A stretch of DNA of 64,000 nucleotides from Streptomyces albus subsp. albus (GTDB taxonomy: Bacteria; Actinomycetota; Actinomycetes; Streptomycetales; Streptomycetaceae). Shown in pieces: positions 46,165 to 54,567 of the stretch (position 1 is its first letter; every line of letters starts with the position of its first letter). The translations under genes and the position numbers were made by a program. The notes beneath the pieces are model-generated. The model was not told the DNA's origin and did not search any database. It worked only from the letters and a program-made list of their open reading frames with translations. The stretch lies in assembly GCF_000725885.1 (NCBI RefSeq), contig NZ_JODR01000015.1, positions 102,390 through 166,389 of the forward strand, in the 5' to 3' direction.

Positions 46165-46854
46165 TCAAGGGGCGGGCGCGGGCAGGGCCAGCAGCCCTTC
46201 GGCCACCTGCGTCAAGTCCTCACCGGTCACGTCGGGTTGGGCGAACAGGGAGCTGTGGCGGCCCTCCAGGCGGGCGCACCAGCCGCTGACCAGTCCGGCA
46301 CGGGTGGCGCCGTGGCAGTCCCAGGCGTGCACGGCGACGACGGCGGTCCGGGCGGGCGGTGTCCCCATACGGTGCGCCGCCGCGTGGTAGAGCCTGCTCG
46401 CCGGCTTCCACGCCCCGGCCTCGCCGGCGGTCACCACCTGCGTCACGTTCGGGGCCAGGCCGTTGCGTTCCAGGAAGGCGCGGGTCACCTCGGCTTCGCC
46501 CACCGTCAGACAGCCCACCGCCACACCGGCCTGCCGCAGCCGGCGCAGGGCGGGCAGCGCGTCGTCGTAGGCGGGCAGCAGGGGGAAGCCCTCCAGTACG
46601 TGATCGACGTCCGCGTCCCGGACCGTCTGCCCGCTCTCCACCCGCAGCGCCTCACGGGCGGCGTCGCGGAAGCCGGCCGTCTCACCGGTGAGGGCCAGCG
46701 CCATGCAGTCACGCTGGAGGCGCAGGAACCACGGGTGGAGCGCCGCGGGCGGCAGACCGGTGTCCGCGAAACGGGCGGCGAGCGGGTCGAGCCGCATCAG
46801 CGTCTCCAGGACGTCGAAGACGACGGCGAGCGGGCGGGGTGCGGCAGTGGCCAT
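46165..46854 (-). CDS. HAD-superfamily hydrolase (haloacid dehalogenase type II-like)
   Basis: A 229-residue HAD protein. The nucleophile is Asp14 in VVFDVLETL (no second Asp, so more dehalogenase-like than phosphatase). Motif II-like CLTVGEAEVTRAF carries a Thr, motif III is EAGAWKPASRLY (Lys) and motif IV VHAWDCHGA (Asp). An alpha-helical cap lies between. The reaction is not predictable; hydrolysis of small organic halides or similar is typical of the subgroup. Start ATG at 46854. Confidence 0.88.
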   Translation of the reverse strand: MATAAPRPLAVVFDVLETLMRLDPLAARFADTGLPPAALHPWFLRLQRDCMALALTGETAGFRDAAREALRVESGQTVRDADVDHVLEGFPLLPAYDDALPALRRLRQAGVAVGCLTVGEAEVTRAFLERNGLAPNVTQVVTAGEAGAWKPASRLYHAAAHRMGTPPARTAVVAVHAWDCHGATRAGLVSGWCARLEGRHSSLFAQPDVTGEDLTQVAEGLLALPAPAP

Positions 46855-46959
46855 ACAGGTGCGTCCCCCTTGCGGTGGCATCGCTCTCGGGTACGGGCAT
46901 GCGCTCGGTCACGGGCTCCTCCCCGGGCGGGTTCCGGGCCGTGTCACGGGGCAAGGGCC

Positions 46960-47140
46960 CGGCCCGCGCCTGGGTCGGGGCTCGGCCCGGCTCCGGGGGC
47001 AGGGCTCAAGCTCCCTCGGGCGAGGGCGGGCCCCTCATGGGCGGGGCCCCTCGTGGGCCGGGCCCAAGCCCCCTCGGACAGGATCCGGGTCCGCCTCGGG
47101 CACGGGTCCCTCGGGGGCGCGGGGCTCAAGCCCCCGCCGG
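46960..47140. repeat. degenerate GC-rich repeat tract downstream of the sigma gene
   Basis: Three imperfect copies of the pattern GGGCTCAAGCTCCCTCGGG (variants at about 47005, 47066 and 47122) and several GGGCCCCTC units fill this stretch between the HAD and sigma-factor genes. No coding frame is convincing. Confidence 0.4.
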
Positions 47141-47143
47141 GGC

Positions 47144-48238
47144 TCAGGCCGCCTTGGGCGGGCCGGTGTGGCGGTCGGCTTCACGCTCGTCCTGCCCGCC
47201 GCCCTCGCCCTCCTCGATCTCCTCCCGCACCCGGCGGCAGGCCGCGGCCAGCAGGCGGGAGACGTGCATCTGCGAGACCCCGAGCCGACGGGCGATCTGG
47301 GACTGCGTGAGCTCCCGGAAGAACCGCAGGTACAGCAGGCGCTGCTCCCGCTCGGGGAGGCGGCACAGACAGGAGCGGACCGCCTCACGGTCCACGACGT
47401 GGTCGTAGCCCATCTCGTCGGAGCTGAGGGTGTCCATGAGGCAGATCGCCCCGTCGCCCGCGCCGTCCCCGCCCCCGCCGGCCTCGGCGGAGACCGGCGC
47501 GTCCAGGGAGAGCGAGTTGAAGCACTGGAGCGCCTCCATGCCGGTGAGGGTGTCCTCCTCCGACAGCCCGGCGTGCGCGGCCAGCTCCGGGACGGTGGGC
47601 GCGCGCCCGGAGGAGGTCAGCTCCAGCTCCCGCATGCTGGCCCGGACCCGGTTGCGCAGGTCCTGGACCCGGCGGGGGACGTGGATCTCCCACATGTTGT
47701 CCCGGAAGTGCCTCTTCAGCTCGCCGTAGATGGTGGGGATGGCGAACGTCTCGAAGGCGTTGCCGCGCGCCGGGTCGTACCGCTCGACGGACTTGACCAG
47801 GGCCAGCGCCGCGACCTGCTCCAGGTCCTCCAGGGACTCGCCGCGGTTGCGGAACTTGCGGGCGAGCCGGTGGGCCATGGGCAGCCAGGCGGTGACGACG
47901 CAGTCCTGGAGCCGGCGGCGTTCGGGGCCGTCGGGCAGCCTCACCAGTTCGGCGAAGTCGGCCGCGGTGTCGGGGGCGTCGTGATGGGTACGACGGGTGT
48001 CGGAGGACGTGACGGTCCTGGCCCCGGTCCTCGGGGCCCCGGGTTCGCCCTCCGGGGCTCTGGCCTCCGCGGCGTCCACGGCGTCGCCGGCCTCGACGGC
48101 CTCGGTGGTCGCACCGGCCTCCGCGAGGTCGCGGGGATCCGGGGTGTCGGGGAGGTGCTCGGTGGCCGCCCGGGTGTCCTCGGCAGCCGGGCGGGTGCGG
48201 GTGCCGTCCTCGTTGGTGCGGAACCGCGTGGTGTTCAT
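47144..48238 (-). CDS. RNA polymerase sigma factor, SigB/SigF/SigG subfamily
   Basis: A 364-residue group 3 sigma factor. After an unusual ~95-residue acidic/Thr-rich N-terminal tail, region 2 is at WLPMAHRLARKFRNRGESLEDLEQVA and YDPARGNAFETFAIPTIYGELKRH. Region 3 follows, and region 4 is at LPEREQRLLYLRFFRELTQSQIARRLGVSQMHVSRLL. Such sigma factors run stress or sporulation regulons and are usually held by anti-sigma factors; none is adjacent. The start is the ATG after GGGAG; the long acidic tail could be removed by a later start. Confidence 0.94.
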   Translation of the reverse strand: MNTTRFRTNEDGTRTRPAAEDTRAATEHLPDTPDPRDLAEAGATTEAVEAGDAVDAAEARAPEGEPGAPRTGARTVTSSDTRRTHHDAPDTAADFAELVRLPDGPERRRLQDCVVTAWLPMAHRLARKFRNRGESLEDLEQVAALALVKSVERYDPARGNAFETFAIPTIYGELKRHFRDNMWEIHVPRRVQDLRNRVRASMRELELTSSGRAPTVPELAAHAGLSEEDTLTGMEALQCFNSLSLDAPVSAEAGGGGDGAGDGAICLMDTLSSDEMGYDHVVDREAVRSCLCRLPEREQRLLYLRFFRELTQSQIARRLGVSQMHVSRLLAAACRRVREEIEEGEGGGQDEREADRHTGPPKAA

Positions 48239-48559
48239 GGGCTGCTCACTCCCACGTCTCACATGGGTGCTGTGCAAGACAGGCGAGAAGCGATCCCCCA
48301 GTCCGCTTCCGGACAGATATGGCGTGGGTGCCGCCGGGTTTACAGCGGCCCTTTTTCACCGTGACACACACCACGCCGCGCGGCATCTTCGCAGGTCACG
48401 CCCGTTCGCGGGGAGTGTGGAGCGGACCTACGCAGCGTGTCGGCCACCCGCCCCGGCCGCCCGGGGCACCGTCGCGTTTCCGCCGGTCACCGGCGGGCAC
48501 CCGCCCCCTCTCGCGGCAGGCGGGCCGCGGGGTGCGGCGACGGAGCCAGGAGGACTCGG
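48239..48559. other. divergent intergenic region of the sigma gene
   Basis: 321 bp shared with the plus-strand VOC gene. An AT-richer stretch lies at 48310-48370. A minus-strand pair GTAAAC / ATATCT with 17-bp spacing might be a promoter. I see no clear SigB-type GTTT-N15-GGGTAT promoter in front of the sigma gene. Confidence 0.4.
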
Positions 48560-49270
48560 ATGGCGGAGCTGCCCGGGACGGCGTGCTGGGTGAGTCTGAC
48601 GACCCCCGACCGGCGGGCCACGGAAGCGTTCTACGGTGCGGTGCTGGGCTGGTCGTTCGACGACGGGGCGCTCGCCCCGGAGGCCCGGGTGGCGACCTTG
48701 GCGGGAGAGCCGGTGGCGGGGCTGAACGAGGCCGCGGCGGCCCGGGGCCTGCCCGCCCGCTGGACGGTGTTCTTCCTGGTCGAGGACGCCGACGGGGCAG
48801 CCGAACTGATCGCGGAGCGGGGCGGCACGGTCGCGGTGGGCCCGGTGGACTTCGGCAGTGGCCGCACCGTGCTGGGCGCCGATCCGTGCGGTGCCGCGTT
48901 CGGGCTGTGGCAGGGCACGGCGCCCCCGCGCTGGGGCGTGGGTGCCGGTCGGGCGCCCGTTCGACTGTGCCTGCGCACTTGTGACCCGCAGGGCGCGCTC
49001 GCCTTCTACGGCGCCGTTCTGGGCCGCGGCCCGGACGGGGCGCCGTCGCCGGGCGGGACCGGCCCGCGGCTGCGTACCGGGGCGAGGCCCGGTGATCCGG
49101 AGCCGGCTGCCCGGCCGCGCTGGGAGGTGACGTTCCCGGTCGCCGATCCCGAGGGGGCGGCTGCCGCGGCTCGGCGGAACGGGGGGTCCCCGGTGGCCCT
49201 GCCGGAGGGCGGAGTCACCGTCTGTGATCCGCACGGCGCCCTGTTCGGACTCGCCCGGGCCGAGCCCTGA
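48560..49270 (+). CDS. two-module VOC family protein (paralogue of 52003-52767)
   Basis: A 236-residue VOC protein with two tandem glyoxalase-fold modules: CWVSLTTPDRRATEAFYGAVLGW at the N-terminus and LCLRTCDPQGALAFYGAVLGR in the middle. GGAGGACTCGGATG gives a clear ribosome binding site. Family members bind drugs or metal-dependent substrates; this type (CFP32-like) has unknown function. About half of its conserved blocks are shared with the VOC protein at 52003, which suggests gene duplication. Confidence 0.9.
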   Translation: MAELPGTACWVSLTTPDRRATEAFYGAVLGWSFDDGALAPEARVATLAGEPVAGLNEAAAARGLPARWTVFFLVEDADGAAELIAERGGTVAVGPVDFGSGRTVLGADPCGAAFGLWQGTAPPRWGVGAGRAPVRLCLRTCDPQGALAFYGAVLGRGPDGAPSPGGTGPRLRTGARPGDPEPAARPRWEVTFPVADPEGAAAAARRNGGSPVALPEGGVTVCDPHGALFGLARAEP

Positions 49271-49368
49271 CCCTCACCGCAGCGCCGGGGCCGGGCGCCT
49301 TCGGCTGAGGGCTCCGTTCCGGCTTGAGGCTCCGTTTCGGTGGGGGACTCCGTGCGCACCGGCAGGTG

Positions 49369-49596
49369 CTACAGGCCCAGCAGGTAGCCCAGGAAGAAGA
49401 CGAGGAAGACGGCCACCACCGCGCCGATCAGGATGAGCGGGGTCGTGCGCCAGCCCTTGGTCGGGTTGTGGGTCTCGCGCGGGCCCGCCTCGGAGGTGCT
49501 GCCCTCCGCGGGCGGGGTCTCACCGGGCGGGACCTGGCCGCCCTCCTCCAGGCCGGTGGTGTGGGCGGGGTCCGGGTCGGGATTGGCGTAGCTCAT
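49369..49596 (-). CDS. DUF6480-family small membrane protein
   Basis: A 75-residue protein with the pattern of the streptomycete DUF6480 family: MSYANPDPDPAHTTGL, GGQVPPGETPPAEG, RETHNPTKGW and a single C-terminal hydrophobic helix (LILIGAVVAVFLVFFLGYLLG). The soluble part faces one side of the membrane and is Pro/Asp/Gly rich. Function is unknown. Monocistronic minus-strand gene. Confidence 0.85.
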   Translation of the reverse strand: MSYANPDPDPAHTTGLEEGGQVPPGETPPAEGSTSEAGPRETHNPTKGWRTTPLILIGAVVAVFLVFFLGYLLGL

Positions 49597-49640
49597 GCCC
49601 TCCGGGTGGACCCGATCACCCCCGCGTACACCTGGCGGGG

Positions 49641-49702
49641 CCCGGTTCCTGGGACCGGCCGGTTCAGGGGCCACCCGGTTCCTGGGACCGGCCGGTTCAG
49701 GG
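49641..49702. repeat. 29-bp direct repeat, two copies (period 33 bp)
   Basis: CCCGGTTCCTGGGACCGGCC plus GGTTCAGGG occurs at 49641-49669 and again at 49674-49702. The second copy overlaps the 3' end and stop codon of the DUF3662 gene, so the tail of that gene may have been duplicated into intergenic DNA. Confidence 0.85.
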
Positions 49703-50077
49703 CCGCGGGGTGATGCTGCTGTGCAGGCGGTAGCGGCGGGGCTCCTGCCCGTCACGTGGCGGGTGCAGCCACACGGCGACCGGGCCCGCGAAGCTGAAGT
49801 GCCGTTCGGCGGCGTGCCGGCGCACCTCGGAGGCGAGCCGTTCCCCGACCGCGCCCGCCTCCTGGGCCAGCCGGTCGTAGCTGTCGCGGGGCAGCTCCAG
49901 CACGAAGGAGTTGGGCACCACGGTGCGGCCCCGGCCCACGATGACCGCGTTGGCCTCACACTCGCGGCGCAGCATGTCCACCACTTCGACCTGCTCCTCG
50001 CCGCCGCGCCGCAGCAGCCCCCACAGGGTGTTGGAGAGGCGTTCCATCCTGTTCTCGACGTCCCGCAAGATGCTCAT
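49697..50077 (-). CDS. DUF3662 domain protein (FhaA-N-like), lacking an FHA domain
   Basis: A 126-residue cytosolic protein starting MSILRDVENRMERLSNTLWG, then a central VIVGRGRTVVPNSFVLELP and the end FSFAGPVAVWLHPPRDGQEP. This is the DUF3662 domain that forms the N-terminus of FhaA. In FhaA it is followed by an FHA domain; here the protein ends instead. It may be a degenerate or stand-alone adaptor. The ATG at 50077 follows GGGAGC. Function unknown. Confidence 0.82.
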   Translation of the reverse strand: MSILRDVENRMERLSNTLWGLLRRGGEEQVEVVDMLRRECEANAVIVGRGRTVVPNSFVLELPRDSYDRLAQEAGAVGERLASEVRRHAAERHFSFAGPVAVWLHPPRDGQEPRRYRLHSSITPRP

Positions 50078-50178
50078 CGCTCCCGGTTGCCCGCTGTGCG
50101 CGGCTCTCACTCCCCCCGAACGAGTGGTGGTGGCCGCGGTGGCTCCGCCGGCCGGTCACAGCGGGCGGAAGGAGGGCG

Positions 50179-51390
50179 TCAGGAGGTGGGGGACGCCCAG
50201 CCGTTGGGGCAGGAGCGGGTGCCGGAGCCGTGGATGTAGTCGAGGAAGTTGCGCAGGTCCTGCTGCCACAGCCGCATCTCGTGCCCGCCGGGCCCTGTGC
50301 AGTAGCGGTGGGTGACCCCGCGGGCGGTGAGCGGGGCGTGGAGGGCTTCATTCCACTCATGGATATCGCTCTCGCCGGTACCGGCGTAGAGGGCCAGACG
50401 CCCGTCGTACGCCTTGTACGACGCCTCGGTGGCGGCCACCTGCACGGGGTTGAAGGCCGCCCAGCCGGAGGCGGGCCCGAACACGGTCTCCATGCGGTGG
50501 GCGGTGCTGCCGGTGACCCGGTAGGTGCCGTCCAGCAGGCCCGTCCAGGAGAACGCCGCGCCGTAGAACCACAGGGAGTCGTTGACGGTGCGCTGTGCGG
50601 CGGCCGGGCGGATGTCGGTGCCGCCGGAGAAGACGCCGACGGAGGAGAACAGGTCGCGGTGGGCGGCGGCGTACTTCAGAGCGCCGAGTCCGCCCATCGA
50701 CGCCCCGGCCACGGCCCGGCCCGACCGCTCGGCGCGGGTGGCGAAGTTGGCGTCGATCCAGGGCAGCAGCTGCCGGATGTGGAAGGTCTCCCACTGCGGG
50801 GCGAAGTTGCCGTCCGTGTGTCCGGGCCAGTCGCTGTACCAGCCGGCCTTGCCGCCCTCGGGCATCACGACGATGCCGTCGAACGCGGTGCCCTCCAGGG
50901 TGTGGGCGATGTCGCCGTCGCCGGGCTCGGACCACTGCTTCACATCGGCGGCGCCGCCGTGCAGCAGATAGAGCACGGGGTACCGCCTGGCCGGGTCGTA
51001 GTGGGCGGGCAGGTGGATGCGGACCTTGACCGGCTTGCGGAGGGGGTCGATGGACGGCTTGCCCGCTCCTGCCGGGGCGAAGACCGCGTCGGTGAGGAAG
51101 GTGGCCTCCCCCAGCCGCCCGTCGAAGCCCGGCACCTCGCGCCACTGCGTGAGGTCGAGCCCGTGTGCGTCGGGCGCCGGGAGCGGCGGCAGGGCGGTGG
51201 CGGTCCCGTCCGCGGGGCGGGCCTGCGCCCGGGGTACGGCCGTGGGCAGTCCGAGCGCGACGGCCAGGGCGAGGGCCGCGCACCAGGCGGGCCAGGGTCT
51301 GTGACGTGCGGGGCGGCGGCGCCCGGCGGGGGCCGCCGCCTGAGGCCCCGGTGGTCTTCCCCGTGCGGAACGACGCTGTGCTGTGCGCAT
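50179..51390 (-). CDS. secreted alpha/beta-hydrolase esterase
   Basis: A 403-residue exported esterase. An Arg-rich start leads to a signal peptide (about residues 25-58, ending AQA). The hydrolase domain carries KVRIHLPAHYDPARRYPVLYLLHGG (oxyanion HG), the nucleophile GASMGGLGAL and a C-terminal GGHEM His. The IHLPAHYDP-PVLYLLHGG region resembles the esterase_D / antigen-85 / feruloyl esterase fold. The substrate may be a plant-wall ester or similar. GGAGGGGAC precedes the ATG at 51390. Single minus-strand gene. Confidence 0.9.
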   Translation of the reverse strand: MRTAQRRSARGRPPGPQAAAPAGRRRPARHRPWPAWCAALALAVALGLPTAVPRAQARPADGTATALPPLPAPDAHGLDLTQWREVPGFDGRLGEATFLTDAVFAPAGAGKPSIDPLRKPVKVRIHLPAHYDPARRYPVLYLLHGGAADVKQWSEPGDGDIAHTLEGTAFDGIVVMPEGGKAGWYSDWPGHTDGNFAPQWETFHIRQLLPWIDANFATRAERSGRAVAGASMGGLGALKYAAAHRDLFSSVGVFSGGTDIRPAAAQRTVNDSLWFYGAAFSWTGLLDGTYRVTGSTAHRMETVFGPASGWAAFNPVQVAATEASYKAYDGRLALYAGTGESDIHEWNEALHAPLTARGVTHRYCTGPGGHEMRLWQQDLRNFLDYIHGSGTRSCPNGWASPTS

Positions 51391-51596
51391 GTCCCCTCCC
51401 CTGCCGGCGGGCGGCCGTACGGATGTGCCGTTGCGAGGGGAACGTATGCGCGGGGGCGGGGCCCGGGCATCCACCGGCCGGTTGGTCCCTCGCCCCACCG
51501 GACCGGCACCAGTGGGGTAGCCGGTCCGGGTGTCTCCAACCAGCACGGTAGGCGGGGCGGGGGTCGGTGCCCGGCGGGCTGCGGGGGGGTGCCGCG

Positions 51597-51992
51597 TCAG
51601 CTGCGGCGGGTCTCGGTGTGGAGGCCCAGGGCCTGGGCGACCTCCTGGACGTTGGCGTAACGGGCGTCGGCCGGGAGGCCGGAGGCCAGTTCGAGGAGCC
51701 GGTCGGGGGCGTGCTCGGCGCGCAGGGTGTCCAGGACCTCCTCGCGGCCGGCCGGGTACAGGTGCCGGCCGAGGTACTGCGCGATCTCGGAGCGCAGCTC
51801 CACGTCCCGGGAGGACATGCCGGCGGGGGTGCCGCCGGTGCGCAGGGCCTGGGGGTCGCGGACGGCTTCCGGCTGGTCCTCGCCGGAGGGTTCCATCTCG
51901 CGCGCTTCCTCGCGGTTGGAGCGCAGGTCCCCGCGGAGCCGCTTCTTGGCCTCGTCGTCCTGGATCGGGCCGTTCTTGTCGTTCTCCTGCAT
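51597..51992 (-). CDS. DUF2795 family protein
   Basis: A 131-residue acidic protein. The N-terminal ~65 residues are charged and likely flexible. The C-terminal DUF2795 domain has RSEIAQYLGRHLYPAGREEVL and a repeat-like helix pair LELASGLPADARYANVQEVAQAL. The family is widespread in actinobacteria without known function. The ATG follows AAGGAGCACACC. The VOC gene ends 10 bp upstream on the same strand, so the two may be an operon. Confidence 0.85.
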   Translation of the reverse strand: MQENDKNGPIQDDEAKKRLRGDLRSNREEAREMEPSGEDQPEAVRDPQALRTGGTPAGMSSRDVELRSEIAQYLGRHLYPAGREEVLDTLRAEHAPDRLLELASGLPADARYANVQEVAQALGLHTETRRS

Positions 51993-52002
51993 GGTGTGCT
52001 CC

Positions 52003-52767
52003 TTACGTGCTGAGCAGACAGAAGGAGGCGCCCTTGGGGTCACGGAGGGTCGCCGACCACCCCAGGGGTCCGGGCTGGGGCGGGGTGACGACCTCGCCAC
52101 CCTCCCGTTCCGCGGCGTCGACCGCCGCGTCGAGGTCGGGTACCCGGAAGTACGGCTCCCATCTCGCCCGGATGCGGGGATCCGGCGGGGACTCGGGGGC
52201 GCCGCCGCGGAGTCCGGCCACGGGGTGGCCGTCCACGCGCACGACGATCTCGTCGTACTTCTCCTCGTAGGTGACGCCGTGGCTGGGGTTGTCCACCCAG
52301 TCGAAGATCTCGCCGTAGAAGACAGCGGCGGCGAAGGCGTCGCGGGTGTGCAGTTGCAGCCAGGCGGGTGCCGGGCCGGCGCCCACGCCCCAGGCCGCGG
52401 GGCCGGGGCCCTGCCACAGGCCGAAGGGGGCGCCCCACTGGTCGGCGGCGATCACGGCCCGGCCGCCGTCCTCCCGCAGGGGACCGACGGCGACCGTGGC
52501 ACCACGCTCGGCGATGCGTTCGGCGACCAGGTCGGCGTCCTCGACCTTGAAGTAGACGGTCCACCGCTCGGCCTCGGGACCGGCGCCGTCGGCCAGTGCG
52601 TTGAAGCCGGCGACCGGCTGGCCGTCCACCAGGGCGACCCGCGAGTCCGGGCCGTCGGTGACCGTGTCGTACGTCCAGCTCAGCACGGATCCGTAGAACT
52701 CTTCGGCGGCCCGTTGATCAGGGGTCATCAGACTCACCCAGCAGGGCACTCCGCCGACCGAAGCCAT
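52003..52767 (-). CDS. two-module VOC family protein (paralogue of 48560-49270)
   Basis: A 254-residue protein of two glyoxalase-fold modules: CWVSLMTPDQRAAEEFYGSVL and LQLHTRDAFAAAVFYGEIFDW. The segments WTVYFKVEDADLVAERIAERG and PFGLWQGPGPAAWGVGAGPAP are shared almost block by block with the other VOC protein in this window. The C-terminal module keeps more conserved residues. Function unknown; ten bases upstream of the DUF2795 gene on the minus strand. Confidence 0.92.
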   Translation of the reverse strand: MASVGGVPCWVSLMTPDQRAAEEFYGSVLSWTYDTVTDGPDSRVALVDGQPVAGFNALADGAGPEAERWTVYFKVEDADLVAERIAERGATVAVGPLREDGGRAVIAADQWGAPFGLWQGPGPAAWGVGAGPAPAWLQLHTRDAFAAAVFYGEIFDWVDNPSHGVTYEEKYDEIVVRVDGHPVAGLRGGAPESPPDPRIRARWEPYFRVPDLDAAVDAAEREGGEVVTPPQPGPLGWSATLRDPKGASFCLLST

Positions 52768-52875
52768 GTGTCCGCCTTCCGCAGCGTGAGGCAACGTGCG
52801 TGCTCCACTCAGGGTACATAGCGGAGCAAGACGGGCATAACGGGCACGGTGCGTTCGGGTGGCCGCACCGGCAGG

Positions 52876-53685
52876 TCACGGCTTGCGGGCGACACCCCCG
52901 TACGCGTCCACCCGCACCGGCTCGCCCAGCGGCGCCACGTCGGGCCGCCACTCGGGGCAGGGCACCACGCCGGGGGCCACCGGCTCCAGCCCCTCGAAGT
53001 ACTCCGCGATCTGCTGCGGCGACCGCAGGAAGTAGCGGACCTCCCCCGCGTCGTTGTTGTGACGCTCCTGGGCCGCGCGCAGCCGGGCGTCGGTGCTCGT
53101 ACCGTCGCAGACCAGCAGGAAGCTGCCCGACGGGAGGGCCGCGAGCAGCTCGCGGACGATGCCGCACGCCTCCGCGTGGTCGGGGACGTGCCCCAGGACG
53201 CCGCTGAGGACCAGGGCCGTCGGCCTGCCGAGATCGAGGGTGGCGGCGGCCCGCTCGACGATCGCCGCGGGCTCCCGCAGATCGGCGTGGAGGTAGTCGG
53301 TCGCACCCTCGGGGTGACTGGTCAGCAGCGCGCCGGCGTGCAGCAGCACCAGCGGGTCGTTGTCGACGTAGACGATCCGCGCCCGAGGGTTGACGCGCTG
53401 TGCCAGCTGGTGGGTGTTGTCGACGGTGGGCAGACCGGTCCCCACGTCGAGGAACTGGTCGATCCGCGCCTCACCCGCCAGGTAGCGGACGCCGCGGGCG
53501 AGGAAGTGACGGAAGGCCCGCGCGTTGTCCACGATGCCGGGGAACGCCTCCCGGAAGCGGTCCCCCGCGATCCGGTCGGCCTCGTAGTGGTCCTTGCCGC
53601 CCAGCCAGTAGTTCCAGATCCGGGCGGAGTGGGGACGGTCGGGGTCTATCTCGTCGAGCCGGTCGTCACGCAGGTCCTCCGCCAT
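52876..53685 (-). CDS. SAM-dependent methyltransferase, DUF574 / SAM_MT family
   Basis: A 269-residue protein of the actinobacterial DUF574 family. The hallmark PHSARIWNYWLGGKDHYEADR starts near residue 20, followed by the SAM-binding GLPT in FLDVGTGLPT and YVDNDPLVL. The fold is a Rossmann methyltransferase, but no substrate is known for any member. The ATG at 53685 follows GGAGTGCAC. Paralogues are numerous in Streptomyces, often near regulators. Confidence 0.93.
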   Translation of the reverse strand: MAEDLRDDRLDEIDPDRPHSARIWNYWLGGKDHYEADRIAGDRFREAFPGIVDNARAFRHFLARGVRYLAGEARIDQFLDVGTGLPTVDNTHQLAQRVNPRARIVYVDNDPLVLLHAGALLTSHPEGATDYLHADLREPAAIVERAAATLDLGRPTALVLSGVLGHVPDHAEACGIVRELLAALPSGSFLLVCDGTSTDARLRAAQERHNNDAGEVRYFLRSPQQIAEYFEGLEPVAPGVVPCPEWRPDVAPLGEPVRVDAYGGVARKP

Positions 53686-53751
53686 GTGCACTCCACCCCT
53701 CGGCAGCCACTGTCGTCACTGCCCGGCCTGCCGGGCGGCGGCCGGACCCCG

Positions 53752-53922
53752 TCAGCGTACGCGGCGGTTGTTCGCCCGGGAGGTGATCCGGTACCCCGCC
53801 CACAGGAAGGCGATCAGGGCGACGACGATACCGATGATGAGCAGATAGAAGAGCCCTTTGAGCACCGCGCCGAAGATCCCCAGCACGATGGCCACGAGGA
53901 CCAGGAAAAGGAACAGTGCCAT
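53752..53922 (-). CDS. small hydrophobic membrane peptide
   Basis: A 56-residue protein that is almost entirely hydrophobic: ALFLFLVLVAIVLGIFGAVL then LLIIGIVVALIAFLWAGYRI, giving two membrane helices joined by a short KGLF turn, with a basic tail RANNRRVR. GGGGAGG precedes the ATG. Small hydrophobic proteins of this type are common in streptomycetes and often stress-related; the function is unknown. Located 17 bp after the PRC-barrel gene; probably the same transcript. Confidence 0.82.
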   Translation of the reverse strand: MALFLFLVLVAIVLGIFGAVLKGLFYLLIIGIVVALIAFLWAGYRITSRANNRRVR

Positions 53923-53939
53923 GGCGGTGCCTCCCCGTC

Positions 53940-54296
53940 TCAGCGGCGCGCGAGGCGGCGCTCGCCGCCCGCGCCCGGGGTGTACTGCAGTTCGTAGTGC
54001 GCGAAGACGGCTGCCTCCTGCTCCGCGGGCAGCACGCCGTCGGTCCCGATGGAGGGGGCGTCCTTGATCTGGCTCTTGGGGTAGCGGACCTTGACGTACT
54101 GCGGGCCCACGGTGGCGCCCGCCAGCGGCACGAAGACCAGGCGGTGCCGGGTGGGCATGCCGATGGTCACGGTGGCGAAGGAGGGCCGGTCGGTGGCGGT
54201 GTCCACGTACACCGACTCCAGGGAGCCGATCTTGCTCCCGCTCTCGTCGACCACGTCGTGCCCGCGCCATTCCCGGATGTCGTCCGGTTCGAACAT
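53940..54296 (-). CDS. PRC-barrel domain protein
   Basis: A 118-residue protein. The N-terminal PRC barrel has DIREWRGHDVVDESGSKIGSL and VYVDTATDRPSFATVTIG, which is the conserved core of the domain. A short charged C-terminal part follows. PRC-barrel domains occur in photosynthetic reaction-centre H subunits and ribosome maturation factor RimM, and here may be a stress protein. GGAGGAAAAG precedes the ATG at 54296. First gene of the small unit with the hydrophobic peptide. Confidence 0.88.
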   Translation of the reverse strand: MFEPDDIREWRGHDVVDESGSKIGSLESVYVDTATDRPSFATVTIGMPTRHRLVFVPLAGATVGPQYVKVRYPKSQIKDAPSIGTDGVLPAEQEAAVFAHYELQYTPGAGGERRLARR

Positions 54297-54567
54297 CTTT
54301 TCCTCCACATATACGCCCTGTTTCCATAGTGACACCGAATTCGTCCTGATACCCGACGGTCGTACTGGTGACCGCTCGTTCGGGTGAGGCCCGGCCACGG
54401 AGGGTGCGGCAGGACAGCGCCCGCGGGTCACACGAAGGCGCCGGTCAGCGGCAACTGCACGGAAAGGCCCGCCACTTGGGCGGCTGCGCGGGGGTCTGGC
54501 CGGGCCGCACACCCGCTGGTACGGTCCTGACCCGCTCGCACTGGGCCCGGCACGGGAGGGGGCGCGC

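Noticed and set aside
54297..54380. GGGTAT on the minus strand upstream of the PRC-barrel gene as a SigB-type -10
   Set aside because: No GTTT-like -35 is found 14-16 bp upstream, so the promoter class cannot be supported.
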